Below are positions 15,808 through 25,677 of a stretch of 64,000 nucleotides of DNA, one piece after another. Position 1 is the stretch's first letter. Every line of letters begins with the position of its first letter. Source of the DNA: a virus; the IMG/VR virus record IMGVR_UViG_3300042563_002299, positions 17,538 through 81,537 of that record; one strand, written 5' to 3'. Below the pieces are notes generated by a model. That model did no database searches, was not told the DNA's origin, and saw nothing but the letters and a program-made list of their open reading frames with translations. The translations under genes and the position numbers were made by a program.

Positions 15808-17994
15808 CTAACTACAACTAACACAAGATATGTCATAATCAATCAACAAGTTGACTTTTATTTCAGTATCTTGTAATGGATTTATTTGTTGAACTGTACA
15901 GTTTTTAGTTGTATCCTCACATGCTGTTGTTATTGTAATCCTATTTGATATTACATCAACAGTAACACTTGATATACCTGAAAAACTTTCCAAAATATTT
16001 ATAATGGCATCCGCCCAAACCGTATCACTTGGATAATCTGTGGTTCCTGTTGAAGTGTAGAACTGTGTTTGTGCTGATACCCCACCAACCTCAGCGTAAA
16101 TCGTAAAGTCAGCAGAATTAATAATACAATTTGTATCACCACTTGTAAGATCGTAAAAACCTTCTAAGTACATGGACCTTATCGTCTTTTTCTGTATTAA
16201 ACCACTATCAAAGAATTGTTCCTCACAAACAGTATAGTATCTATAATCCACATATTTTTTAGTTCCAGTAAGAGTTACCGATTTTGTTAAAGAACACCCA
16301 CTTACATCAGTACAAGTTAAACTATATGTCCCTGCGGTAAGACCACTAACCGTAGATCCTGTTTGCCCGTTAATACTTCCTCCACTCCATACTAAATTAA
16401 ATGGTGGTTCCCCTGAAAAAATAAAAGTAGTGATTGACCCATCGTTACCATTAAATGGTTGTGAAGCAAATAAATCAAAATAAACCGATTCACTATAATC
16501 AACATAAACAGCAAAACTCTGAATACAATTTGGTGTACCAGAATCTTGTACCGTAAGCGTATAATTACCCCATTTTAGGTTATTAAAAATACCAACAGGA
16601 CTTGTTGTACTTGTTGGATTATAAGTTGGGCCTGTCAATGTAAATAAGTAAGGTAATGTACCTCCCGTCGAAACAACAACTTCAATTCTACCATTATCCC
16701 CCCCACATGTCGTTCCTGTAACTGCGGTTGTTGCACTATATAAATTAGTTGAGCTAATTGTTGTTGTTGCAGTATAAGTACAACCAGCGGATGTTACCGT
16801 TACTAAGTAATTACCATTAGGTAACCCATTAAATGTCTGATTTGGATTTCCTAACACACCAACTTGTTGTATTCCTGAACTACCTGAAACTGAAATTAGT
16901 AAGTTAGCCTCGGTACTATTTCCATTATCAACCAAAACTTGTATTGATCCACTACTTGTAGAACAAAATGAATTAGTTGTGTTAACAGCAACCGTACTAA
17001 ATGAGTTTGGTGTTTGTAAAGTAACGCTATCAAATATCGTACATAAACCAGCATCAGTTACCAAGAAAGAGTATGCTCCCGATGATAAACCTGTAAATGT
17101 TAATGACGTATCAAACGTTATTCCAACTTGACCCGAAGATCCGCTGAAAAAATAAGGTGCGGTTCCATTTGCAACTATAAACTCAACTTCCCCGTCGTTC
17201 GCAAAACAACTTGGTTGCTGAATCGTTATAAAACCGGCAGATTGTAATGGTGCAACGGTATTAACAAAATATGATTGTGAACTACTACAACCGGATGAGT
17301 TAGTTATATCAACAATGTAAGTACCACTTGTTAACCCTGTAACTGTTGTACCTGTTTGTCCGTTTACATTTGAACTCCAGTTTATCGTATAAGCAGAAAT
17401 TGGAGGAGTTAAACCTGTAATAAATATTTTTCCACTTCCTCCACCAATACAACTAGCATCGTCAACAACATATCCACCAAATGTGAATCCTGTTGATGGT
17501 GTTAAAATAACTGAAGCCGTTATCCCTGTACATCCACCACCATCGTTAGCAACTATATAGTACGTTCCCGCAGATAAGTTGGTGAACTCATAATAAGGTG
17601 TTGGTGTTATTGCTGATGTTATGTAATTATCACTACCATCGTAAAGAATAAATGACGCATTCCCATAAACTGTAGGTGTAAACCCTGTAATAACACCATT
17701 ATCTAAACCACACGAAGGTGCTGTCGAATCAATAGTTACAGTTGTACCTGTTGAAATGTAAAATGGTTGGACTATTTTGGTGGTCACGTTCGCAACATTA
17801 ACATAATAAGTACCACCTGTCAGTCCCGTCACATAATAAAAAGTAGTACTTGCAGATGAAGGTAGATATAAACCGGCAGCATCCGCAACACTATATGTGG
17901 CAGTATCACCGGTTATGTTAAAAAACACCGCACCTGATCCTGTATTACTACAGTCACCAGTGACGCTTAAATTATATACTTGAATGTACCCCAT
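15808..17994 (-). CDS. Virion protein with seven tandem SprB-like modules
   Basis: In this 728-residue protein about seven modules of 70-90 residues each end with a G/N-L-x-x-G-x-Y signature: GLTGGTYYV, NLSAGTYYI, GLTSGTYIV, GLSSGAYSF, GLPNGNYLV, NLKWGNYTL and GLTAGTYSL. Most have a preceding PPY/PYF strand and a following D-x-x-G-C strand. This is the SprB-repeat pattern of flavobacterial gliding and surface adhesins. The C-terminal ~150 residues contain a separate domain with DYPSDTVWADAI that is shared with the next upstream protein. There is no signal peptide. The ATG overlaps the upstream stop by 1 bp. Probable role: a string-of-beads tail fibre or baseplate adhesin. Confidence 0.75.
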   Translation of the reverse strand: MGYIQVYNLSVTGDCSNTGSGAVFFNITGDTATYSVADAAGLYLPSSASTTFYYVTGLTGGTYYVNVANVTTKIVQPFYISTGTTVTIDSTAPSCGLDNGVITGFTPTVYGNASFILYDGSDNYITSAITPTPYYEFTNLSAGTYYIVANDGGGCTGITASVILTPSTGFTFGGYVVDDASCIGGGSGKIFITGLTPPISAYTINWSSNVNGQTGTTVTGLTSGTYIVDITNSSGCSSSQSYFVNTVAPLQSAGFITIQQPSCFANDGEVEFIVANGTAPYFFSGSSGQVGITFDTSLTFTGLSSGAYSFLVTDAGLCTIFDSVTLQTPNSFSTVAVNTTNSFCSTSSGSIQVLVDNGNSTEANLLISVSGSSGIQQVGVLGNPNQTFNGLPNGNYLVTVTSAGCTYTATTTISSTNLYSATTAVTGTTCGGDNGRIEVVVSTGGTLPYLFTLTGPTYNPTSTTSPVGIFNNLKWGNYTLTVQDSGTPNCIQSFAVYVDYSESVYFDLFASQPFNGNDGSITTFIFSGEPPFNLVWSGGSINGQTGSTVSGLTAGTYSLTCTDVSGCSLTKSVTLTGTKKYVDYRYYTVCEEQFFDSGLIQKKTIRSMYLEGFYDLTSGDTNCIINSADFTIYAEVGGVSAQTQFYTSTGTTDYPSDTVWADAIINILESFSGISSVTVDVISNRITITTACEDTTKNCTVQQINPLQDTEIKVNLLIDYDISCVSCS

Positions 17995-20981
17995 TATTGA
18001 TTACAAAATATTTCAAATTCAATTCCTATGTTTATTTGGAAGTCGTCAAAATTAGGAATACAGTTATTGTTAAATACAACCACATTTTCATTGTCCACAT
18101 CAATATTATAACTATAACCTGATGTTAGTAAATTATCTAAAGCGTCTCCCAAAGCATTAACCCATTGAGTGTCGGTAGGATATTGACTTGGTCCAATTCC
18201 ACTGAAGAATCCGTATTGTTGTATTAATACTCCGTTTTGTCTTATATCAACATACCAACTTGATGAAACCGTATTTATCGAACACACGGTTGAGTTTAAA
18301 CCATTTTGAGTAAAGAAGTTTTGTAATGTTTGAGTTAAAACAACACCAAAAGAACTAATTAACGGATCACTATTCCAAGGATATAAACCACAAATAACTT
18401 CTTGTACAGGACAATCTAAAACATAAAGTTGTGTTGATAAAGTACAAGGTTTACAAGGTACCGGTATAAATCTACAACCTTCTTGTCTTCTCCAAACAAA
18501 TTTTTGTCTGTGTAGAACAGAATTTTCTAACCTAACACCAGTGTTCCATATTGTTGTAGCAGGAACCATTTGTTCTACCATTCTAATCCAATAGTTACCC
18601 ATACCATTCACATAATCAATCATCGTTTGATATGTGAAATTATCATTTTCAATACCCGCTAATTTTTGTGATTCCAAGTATCTCCAATAAATTGATTGTA
18701 ATGTGGGGTACCCACCTGTTTTACCATCAGTGATTGTTTGTCTATTTCGGACATTAATCATATTCCTCCAAAACGTTTGAGCAAACTCAAAGAATGTTTT
18801 TTGTTTTGGTTTCGGAACAATTGTTGTCCAATCAATACCACCCAATTTAGGATATGGGTTTGGTATATCACAAGGTGTTGGTGGTGTATAGAATAACCCT
18901 TGTTCAGGTATTGGGAAGTTATATTGACGAGACATTGTCCATACATCATAAACCAAACCTTGAGCCGGGTTCATCATAATATCAACATTCTTAACATTCA
19001 ATGTTAAACATTCTTCCCCCACCTCATAATAAGAATTAAATCCACCCTCAAAACTTGTTCTTAAAGTTGGGTCTGAATCAGTCCAACTCTTTTTATTATC
19101 GGCAACTCTTCTTAACTTAAACCCTAAGTTCAAATAAGGGAATTGTCTGTATCGTTGTAAATATTCTTCACCGTAATTAAATGGTAATAGTTGAGTTTGA
19201 TAATTTGGGTTATTACCTGTAAATAATAAATTTGTTGGTACCGCAAACTCAGGCATTCTGTGTTGTGGTGTGGACTCAAACCATCCCCCACCAATTTGGA
19301 AGTAATATGTTTCAGATGCGGTTGGCATTTGAGGACAACCGAACGCGTCAACAGGATAATCACCTCTATCCGTTAAAACATTAGAATTAACCGAAAATGT
19401 TGTGAATCCCGTATATTGAACCCCTTGAATGTAGAATATATTATCACCTTGTAATACGGGTAATTGTAAACTTATCGTACCACCTGTAATTTGGAAGTAT
19501 TGTTTTTCAAACTCCCTCATGTTGATTCGTTGATCCGCAACATAGATGTATTCATTAAAATCAATCAACGCTTCAGGTGCACCAACCATTCTTAATAAAC
19601 ACTCAATAGATTTTCTTGTACCTTTTGATTTAAAAAGGTAAGCTGAGTTTAATATTAAGTTCCTATAGAACTGATAGTTGATCTCTTCAGGTGTTGGTCC
19701 GATTTGTAAACCAGGGAATGTATTAGGTTGTGTTGAGAATACCGCCTGTAGTAACTCCTCATTGGATATTGGTGAGAAATTTGTGGTCCAACCCAAAGTT
19801 TGAGCCAAGTTTTTCAATAATTGTGATGGTATATCGTTCTGTACGGTATAATGAACACTATTAATATTACCTAAAGCCGATATGAAAGATTTTGTCTCAT
19901 CGAAACTTCTTCCATAAATCTGTAATAATTTTTCGAATTTTTGGTCAGGTGTATCAAACTCTTTTAATGCTCCTGTTGTAAAAAATCTTGAAATTAAGTT
20001 TGTATTATATTGATCTAAATTGATCGCAAAGTCATTAATCTGTGTTAAGTAGTTATCAAAACTTGATGTGATGATATCTAAGTTCCAAATACCCGCTTTA
20101 GGGAATGTTGCATACTCACTTGAGATCGCAAATGAACCATCTTCCAATTCTTTTGGTACAACAAACTTAGCTGTGTAAGCCGGTGTTATTTGTCTGTTAA
20201 GCAAAAAGTTCTCAACCGGATCAAACTTAAGATTAAACACTTTATTAACCTCAAAGTCATTTGGTCTAATTACCAAATAATCATAAGATATTTGATTACC
20301 ACTAAATGGATTTCCATCAACAATGATTTTTAAACTAGTTGAACTACTATCGGTAGGGTATAAATAATTAAGAGGGTATTGTTGTCCGTTAATGAATAGA
20401 ATATATTTTTTATACTCTAATTTCATATTTCTTAATATTGAAACCTCATTTTCACTAAACCTCATGTTGGTTTCAGCGTTTTGTGAGTAATCAATATCAA
20501 AAGGGTTTCTTATTGAAGATAATAAAATCTCTAATGTTGTATCATTTTCAATAGAATCATAACTTATATTGAATGCGGTTTCTTGGTTAATGAATTTGTC
20601 CGTTTGTGGTGCAATTTCTAAACCAGCGGGAAAGAAGTTAATTATCTTTGTTATTGAGACCGAAAATCTTTTAACTAATGAACCATATTGGGTAAAGTTT
20701 GTTACCTGACTTAAATCGTAATTAGGATAAACTCGGTAGTTTGCCGCTAATATTTCTGCGGACTCTACGTTTGTATCAATATTAATAGATTCTAAATTGA
20801 TAGGATCAGAAAATGTACCTATCGTAAAAGTTCTATTCTGTTTTTCGGTAATGTTTGTTGTGAAATTAAAATTCGCTTGTGTCAAACCTCCGCCAGCAAC
20901 AAGTTGTACCCCAACTAAATTGTTAGAGAATTGATTTGCTGCACTACTTTGAGGCGGACAAGTAAATTTCTGTGTTGCCAT
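17994..20981 (-). CDS. Large tail/baseplate protein with gpI-like segment (995 aa)
   Basis: Residues ~380-480 (LLKNLAQTLGW, then YRNLILNSAYLFKSKGTRKS and LLRMVGAPEALIDF) fit the pattern of phage tail protein I, the P2 gpI wedge component that links baseplate to fibres. The N-terminal ~370 residues are beta-rich. The C-terminal part has cysteine-rich strands and a domain with QYPTDTQWVNALGDAL resembling one in the adjacent SprB-like protein. The position between gp6/gp25 and the fibres supports a wedge-to-fibre connector. The name is an inference from motif and order. Confidence 0.72.
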   Translation of the reverse strand: MATQKFTCPPQSSAANQFSNNLVGVQLVAGGGLTQANFNFTTNITEKQNRTFTIGTFSDPINLESINIDTNVESAEILAANYRVYPNYDLSQVTNFTQYGSLVKRFSVSITKIINFFPAGLEIAPQTDKFINQETAFNISYDSIENDTTLEILLSSIRNPFDIDYSQNAETNMRFSENEVSILRNMKLEYKKYILFINGQQYPLNYLYPTDSSSTSLKIIVDGNPFSGNQISYDYLVIRPNDFEVNKVFNLKFDPVENFLLNRQITPAYTAKFVVPKELEDGSFAISSEYATFPKAGIWNLDIITSSFDNYLTQINDFAINLDQYNTNLISRFFTTGALKEFDTPDQKFEKLLQIYGRSFDETKSFISALGNINSVHYTVQNDIPSQLLKNLAQTLGWTTNFSPISNEELLQAVFSTQPNTFPGLQIGPTPEEINYQFYRNLILNSAYLFKSKGTRKSIECLLRMVGAPEALIDFNEYIYVADQRINMREFEKQYFQITGGTISLQLPVLQGDNIFYIQGVQYTGFTTFSVNSNVLTDRGDYPVDAFGCPQMPTASETYYFQIGGGWFESTPQHRMPEFAVPTNLLFTGNNPNYQTQLLPFNYGEEYLQRYRQFPYLNLGFKLRRVADNKKSWTDSDPTLRTSFEGGFNSYYEVGEECLTLNVKNVDIMMNPAQGLVYDVWTMSRQYNFPIPEQGLFYTPPTPCDIPNPYPKLGGIDWTTIVPKPKQKTFFEFAQTFWRNMINVRNRQTITDGKTGGYPTLQSIYWRYLESQKLAGIENDNFTYQTMIDYVNGMGNYWIRMVEQMVPATTIWNTGVRLENSVLHRQKFVWRRQEGCRFIPVPCKPCTLSTQLYVLDCPVQEVICGLYPWNSDPLISSFGVVLTQTLQNFFTQNGLNSTVCSINTVSSSWYVDIRQNGVLIQQYGFFSGIGPSQYPTDTQWVNALGDALDNLLTSGYSYNIDVDNENVVVFNNNCIPNFDDFQINIGIEFEIFCNQ

Positions 20982-21886
20982 TAAGCTGTGATATTGTTAA
21001 ATGCTTTAGAGAAGTCGATATTTTCACCACGATTTTGTCTAACCTCATAAAGAAGAGAGTTAAACTGATCTTTAATTTCATACAAGTTGTATTGTTGATA
21101 GATGTTATTATCAGCATCGTAAATAGTGTAGATACCGTCCTCAATAGATTTAGTTTGATTACCGTAAAGTGCAATTGCAAGTGTTGAAATGTCTTGATCA
21201 ACAATTTCAATTTCAGTACTTATAGGGTTGAAGTATGTATTTGAAATAATGATACTTTGGTTTGGTTGACCTATAAATGGTGTTGCACTTGGTTTGTTAG
21301 TAGGTGATGATGAAGGTGATAACGTACAAAATAGTAGGTTTGTTGCTCCCTCAACATAAGCATATCTAATAGATTTTTGAATTGTGTTTGTTAGGTTTTG
21401 TACCACAGGTTCACAATAGAACGATGAAGTAATGATCCTAAAAAAGTTAGGTATTTTAGTCCCATCAGGATTTAAATATTCAACTCTAAAACCAACTAAC
21501 CCCTGATTAACGAATTTGTTTCTATATTCAACTGGAACGTTATTAAGGTCAATCACAAGACCCTTTACATTTGGTAATGCCGATAAGACACCACAATCAG
21601 TAATTGTTGTTCTGATTTGTGCCGGTCTAATCATTAGAGTATAAATCCCTAATTTGTTAAATTGGTCTGCCGGTAGTTTAAGGTTATATAAACCACCTAA
21701 TATTTCAACACTACTTCCACCTGTATTGGCGTTATTGAAGTATGGTCTCAACACATCTTGAGCATTCAAAGTTGTTAGTGTGAAGTTCTGAGTATCGTCT
21801 CTTGATTCTGTATAAACCACTACGATCTCAACGTCTTCAGGACTAACGTCTGATGGTCTTATAGTTCCGTAATTACCTGTTGCCAT
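20981..21886 (-). CDS. Virion structural protein, unassigned (301 aa)
   Basis: Function not recognised. It starts MATGNYGTIRPSDVSPEDVE, is beta-rich in the first 180 residues, has a short Ser/Pro-rich linker near residues 190-205 (LSPSSSPTNKPSATP), and ends with a helical segment (YEIKDQFNSLLYEVRQNRG). It overlaps the 995-aa gene by 1 bp and has a TATTTATA element upstream, so it belongs to the tail block. A baseplate or fibre-attachment subunit is likely by position only. Confidence 0.65.
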   Translation of the reverse strand: MATGNYGTIRPSDVSPEDVEIVVVYTESRDDTQNFTLTTLNAQDVLRPYFNNANTGGSSVEILGGLYNLKLPADQFNKLGIYTLMIRPAQIRTTITDCGVLSALPNVKGLVIDLNNVPVEYRNKFVNQGLVGFRVEYLNPDGTKIPNFFRIITSSFYCEPVVQNLTNTIQKSIRYAYVEGATNLLFCTLSPSSSPTNKPSATPFIGQPNQSIIISNTYFNPISTEIEIVDQDISTLAIALYGNQTKSIEDGIYTIYDADNNIYQQYNLYEIKDQFNSLLYEVRQNRGENIDFSKAFNNITA

Positions 21887-21907
21887 TTTTAATCTTTTTT
21901 CCTTTTT

Positions 21908-21915
21908 TATAAATA
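21908..21915 (-). promoter_or_regulatory. TATTTATA element upstream of the 301-aa structural gene
   Basis: Exact octamer on the coding strand with 21 bp to the ATG at 21886, in the 30-bp gap after the PKD protein stop. Confidence 0.4.
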
Positions 21916-21916
21916 G

Positions 21917-23092
21917 TTATGTGGACACTTTTTCAACATTAAAATATTTGTATCCGTATTTTTCTAAATCACCCACATTATCGACTTCACCTAACCTCAT
22001 CACATTTTCCAATGCAGTATATTTGCCTCGTTCAATAAAGACATTTGTTATAATTTCGGGTTCGTCAATAACATTTAATAATGCCTCATTCTTTGTTAGA
22101 GCACTTAAAACTAAATCACCTGGTACTAAACCATACGAATCAACTACATAAATTGTATAGTCCTCGTAATCAAAATAGTTTACACCATTGATCGTATAAG
22201 CCGAATACGACCCTGTTGGGTCAACACCCCAATATGTTCCTATCGAACCTGTGTTTCCTGTAACCTGAATACCTAATTTATATTTCCCGCCAGCCAAGTT
22301 TATCTTTGGTCCGTATTGTGATAAATCATTAAGTGTTGATTCAGTAAATCCTGTAATAACAAATGGTACCGAAGTATAGTTGTAAGAGTAATAATCAGTC
22401 ACATCGGTATTTGAATCACCTGTGAATATATAGTCGTAACTTATTGGTGTTGCAGACCAACTACCGCCAGCAGGATAAAACACAATATTACCCTGTGGAT
22501 TTGTTATTGTTACATTTGAATATGGTACTGTTACGGGTTTCTCAACTTTAGATATACCCCAAGGCGAATTAGCCGTTAGAGTAATTGTGTAGTTGTTTGA
22601 TGCCGTCGGGTAGATGTGAGTTAAAGGTGTAATACCAACAACCGATTGTTGTGGTGACCCATCACCCCAATCCAAAGTATAGGTCGATAATTGTAAAAAC
22701 TTAATAAACTCTAAATCGGAAGTATTATAAAAAGTATATGTATACGGATTTATAGTATTAGCCGTAGCGATAAAATTATTTAATACATCCGCCTGTAACA
22801 TTAAACCATCAGTTGGGGTGTAATAACCCAAATCAACCGCAGATTCAGTTAACATAATATTAACTGAAAGTCCTGTTAAGAACGATGTTCCACCTGTGTT
22901 ACCCGATAAAATATAATCCATAGGTAGATAAACACCAGTTGTTCCTGTTGTAGTTGCACTTATTGTTGTTTCGGTTAAACAACAAGGATCAATAATAGTG
23001 GTAATATCTGTTTCCCCTGTGTATGGAACAAATACAAGATCACTCTTGATGTTTTCGGGTGAAATAATAAACTTATATTCTTGTAATTCCAT
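21917..23092 (-). CDS. Virion protein with a PKD-like domain (391 aa)
   Basis: Residues ~130-185 show a PKD-type fold signature: TLDWGDGSPQQS, then HIYPTASNNYTITLTANSPWG, matching the W-G-D-G-S and Y-x-V/I-T-L-T-x-x-N pattern. The rest is beta-rich with many G, T, S and Y residues, typical of tail-surface proteins. PKD domains are common in Bacteroidota extracellular proteins. Its start overlaps the stop of the 267-aa gene. Probable role: tail or baseplate decoration, perhaps glycan contact. Confidence 0.7.
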   Translation of the reverse strand: MELQEYKFIISPENIKSDLVFVPYTGETDITTIIDPCCLTETTISATTTGTTGVYLPMDYILSGNTGGTSFLTGLSVNIMLTESAVDLGYYTPTDGLMLQADVLNNFIATANTINPYTYTFYNTSDLEFIKFLQLSTYTLDWGDGSPQQSVVGITPLTHIYPTASNNYTITLTANSPWGISKVEKPVTVPYSNVTITNPQGNIVFYPAGGSWSATPISYDYIFTGDSNTDVTDYYSYNYTSVPFVITGFTESTLNDLSQYGPKINLAGGKYKLGIQVTGNTGSIGTYWGVDPTGSYSAYTINGVNYFDYEDYTIYVVDSYGLVPGDLVLSALTKNEALLNVIDEPEIITNVFIERGKYTALENVMRLGEVDNVGDLEKYGYKYFNVEKVST

Positions 23093-23895
23093 TATGGATT
23101 AACGTATTCGTACCATTTTATCGGTGTTAAAGAATCACCAACCCTTAAGTTGGTTGATGTTGAGAACACTTCGTATGTTTTGTTGTTATAATTTAAATCT
23201 ACTCTATAATAGAAATATGTTGAGTTATCAAAAGTGAATTTATCAGGTATGATTAAATTTTGTCGGGTATTGGTCATTCTCTTAAAAACACCGGTTCTTG
23301 CATCAAAGAAACTTGCCGTCATATAAAATTCATCGATATTAATCACCTCACGACTTCTTAACCAATAAATGAAAAACCCTTCTTTATCACCAATATAATC
23401 TAAAACCATTTTTGGTTTCTTAATCTCAACAGGTGGAACCAAAGGTGATAAAACCACCGTTTCTGTTCTACCTTGTTGTACCGGTAAAATAATCGATAAA
23501 TAAAGTTGTTGTGTCTTTTCGTTATCACTATCAAACAAATCCAACTTAAAAAACGATTTAATAAATGGTTTAGCGTAATAATATACTTGTTCTGTGGTAA
23601 ATCCGAGATCTAAATATGAATTATCCCAAGACCCTACGGTTGTTGCCGTAATTGGTTGTGAGTAATCATAAAAGTAAAATTCGTAATCAATCGCCGAATC
23701 TAAATTAGGAAATACATTATGTGCAAACCTTGATATTTCAAAGTCGGTCGCGGTTCCAATAACTTGTTTTAAGATAGTTGTCTCGTATTCTGTGATCGCT
23801 TCATCTCTACCAGTAAAATCCCATTGCATATTAATTGGGATATTAATAGATTGGTCTAAATCTGTTTTTAATATTTTTACTTTATTCGCATTCAT
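23092..23895 (-). CDS. Tail/baseplate structural protein, unassigned (267 aa)
   Basis: Not recognised by motif. Mixed alpha/beta: an early segment IPINMQWDFTGRDEAITEYE, a beta-rich middle, and a C-terminal region with YRVDLNYNNKTYEVFSTS. It overlaps the upstream 597-aa gene by 14 bp and the downstream PKD gene by 1 bp, so it is translationally coupled within the tail operon. No cysteine-rich or linker modules are seen, so it may be a core rather than a surface component. Confidence 0.65.
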   Translation of the reverse strand: MNANKVKILKTDLDQSINIPINMQWDFTGRDEAITEYETTILKQVIGTATDFEISRFAHNVFPNLDSAIDYEFYFYDYSQPITATTVGSWDNSYLDLGFTTEQVYYYAKPFIKSFFKLDLFDSDNEKTQQLYLSIILPVQQGRTETVVLSPLVPPVEIKKPKMVLDYIGDKEGFFIYWLRSREVINIDEFYMTASFFDARTGVFKRMTNTRQNLIIPDKFTFDNSTYFYYRVDLNYNNKTYEVFSTSTNLRVGDSLTPIKWYEYVNP

Positions 23896-25675
23896 CTACT
23901 AATGGATCCTCAATTGTGTTTATGTTCTGTGGAACTTTACCTATTTGTGCGTAATCACTTGGTATGTTAAAATCTTCAGGTGTTATCCTAAAAATCGTAT
24001 TAACGTATGGATAATGACCCCCATTCATAAATGGAAAATCAATACCAATACCTTCATTATCTATAAAACCATATGGATATAAATCCCTCCATCTAAACAA
24101 TGCGTTTGTTGTGGAGTAATATGCGTAAGGTGGAATACCAACTACACTTGTTGAACTTCCTTCCTCAATATAATCGGAGAATGCTCCGATTTGAATTGGA
24201 TTATGTGGTTGATAAAAATACCCTATTTGATTACTACTATTTAACCCATTATCAACGATTGCAAACCAATTTTGGTTGAATTTTATTTTGTGTTGATAAG
24301 TTGATATAACTCTTTCTAACTGATTGAAGTTATTCCATTCACAAAAATCTCCGTCGATTGTGTCACCTGATGATAATAATTGATTGTAAAAAAACGGTCC
24401 TGTCCCAACCAAAGAATTGTATTGTCCTTGTGGTATATTTGTATTTGAATTGGGGTTATTTTGATCCCACCAAGTTTGGGGTTTTTTGTTCTGTAAAAAC
24501 GTATTAAAGTCCCAACCTTGTTTCATATTTCTTGTCCACCCAAAATAACCTCTCCAAATTGTCGTAAAAAATAATTCAGTTAGTGGTCTGTTTTGATTAT
24601 CTATTAATCCACTTATATTGATATCACAATTGAATGATAATGTGTAGGACCTACTACCTTCTTTAACAGATGTTCTTTGTTTTTCATTTGGTGTTAGAAC
24701 TTTTATCTCACATTTCTTTTTATCACCATAGATGTTTCTTTCAAAACCGGCATTAACTAAAACAGCACAATTAGGGTCAGTAATGATTTTGTGTTTACGA
24801 ATATAATATTGACTTACCGTGTCCGCAGAATTAGCGGCATTTATTACCCTCCTAAATGTCCCTTGAGTGTTTGTTTGGAATGTCGTACCAGTATATCCAA
24901 CATTTCGTATGTTGAAGATGTATTCATCAGATCCTGACCCTCCATCACCCAAACTAGTTACTTGGAACATTTGGTTTCCGTTGTAATTTACAGATAGATA
25001 AACATATTCTCCAACCGTTAACCCGTGTTTCATTGGTGTCTTGAATACTATATTATTACGTAAAGTATTTGATCCTACCACAATATAATATGGTATCCCA
25101 TTCGATGCGACCCAACTCCAAGTTATATTTGTGTCCGGTTCTACGGTAAATAAAGTTTTGGTGAAATCATTTGCGTAAGCATAACTTATATAATGAGACC
25201 AGTTATAGGTCGTTGCACTTACACTTTTAAAGTTTAAGTGATTACTTGGTGGTTGAGTATAACCCACAACACTATTATCCGTCCTGATGAAATCAAATTC
25301 AGAGTATTGTGGTAGACCTTCCCACGGCACACTTTGATCTGTCGCAAATGGGGGTTGATTACCTTGATAATAGTAGTTTTGAGCATTACCTACCGCGTTA
25401 GTATAATATAAGTTATCTCTATATGGAACATAAGTAGTTTCACCTGAAATTGCGTTCTCAAATAAGATTGTGAACTTGGTGACCGGTCTAAATATGGTTG
25501 ACGCTTGTCGTTCTTCTTCAAATACATTTACCAAATTTAAATCAACACTTCTGTCATATTCAATTAAATCTTTACTTGTTTGACTGAACGGTATGTTTAT
25601 AAACTGATCGGTTCTCGGTGCGGATTTATATCTCTGTGTTGACGATATTATTCTTTCTGTTGGATCTACGGTCAT
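23882..25675 (-). CDS. Tail/baseplate structural protein, unassigned (597 aa)
   Basis: Starts MTVDPTERIISSTQRYKSAP. It is rich in aromatic residues and beta strands, with a few helical stretches. The middle contains NAGFERNIYGDKKKCEIKVL and a glycine-rich turn region. No known domain was recognised. Placement directly downstream of the 1860-aa protein and upstream of the gpI-like protein suggests a wedge-periphery component. It overlaps the next gene by 14 bp. Confidence 0.65.
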   Translation of the reverse strand: MTVDPTERIISSTQRYKSAPRTDQFINIPFSQTSKDLIEYDRSVDLNLVNVFEEERQASTIFRPVTKFTILFENAISGETTYVPYRDNLYYTNAVGNAQNYYYQGNQPPFATDQSVPWEGLPQYSEFDFIRTDNSVVGYTQPPSNHLNFKSVSATTYNWSHYISYAYANDFTKTLFTVEPDTNITWSWVASNGIPYYIVVGSNTLRNNIVFKTPMKHGLTVGEYVYLSVNYNGNQMFQVTSLGDGGSGSDEYIFNIRNVGYTGTTFQTNTQGTFRRVINAANSADTVSQYYIRKHKIITDPNCAVLVNAGFERNIYGDKKKCEIKVLTPNEKQRTSVKEGSRSYTLSFNCDINISGLIDNQNRPLTELFFTTIWRGYFGWTRNMKQGWDFNTFLQNKKPQTWWDQNNPNSNTNIPQGQYNSLVGTGPFFYNQLLSSGDTIDGDFCEWNNFNQLERVISTYQHKIKFNQNWFAIVDNGLNSSNQIGYFYQPHNPIQIGAFSDYIEEGSSTSVVGIPPYAYYSTTNALFRWRDLYPYGFIDNEGIGIDFPFMNGGHYPYVNTIFRITPEDFNIPSDYAQIGKVPQNINTIEDPLVDECE

Positions 25676-25677
25676 TA

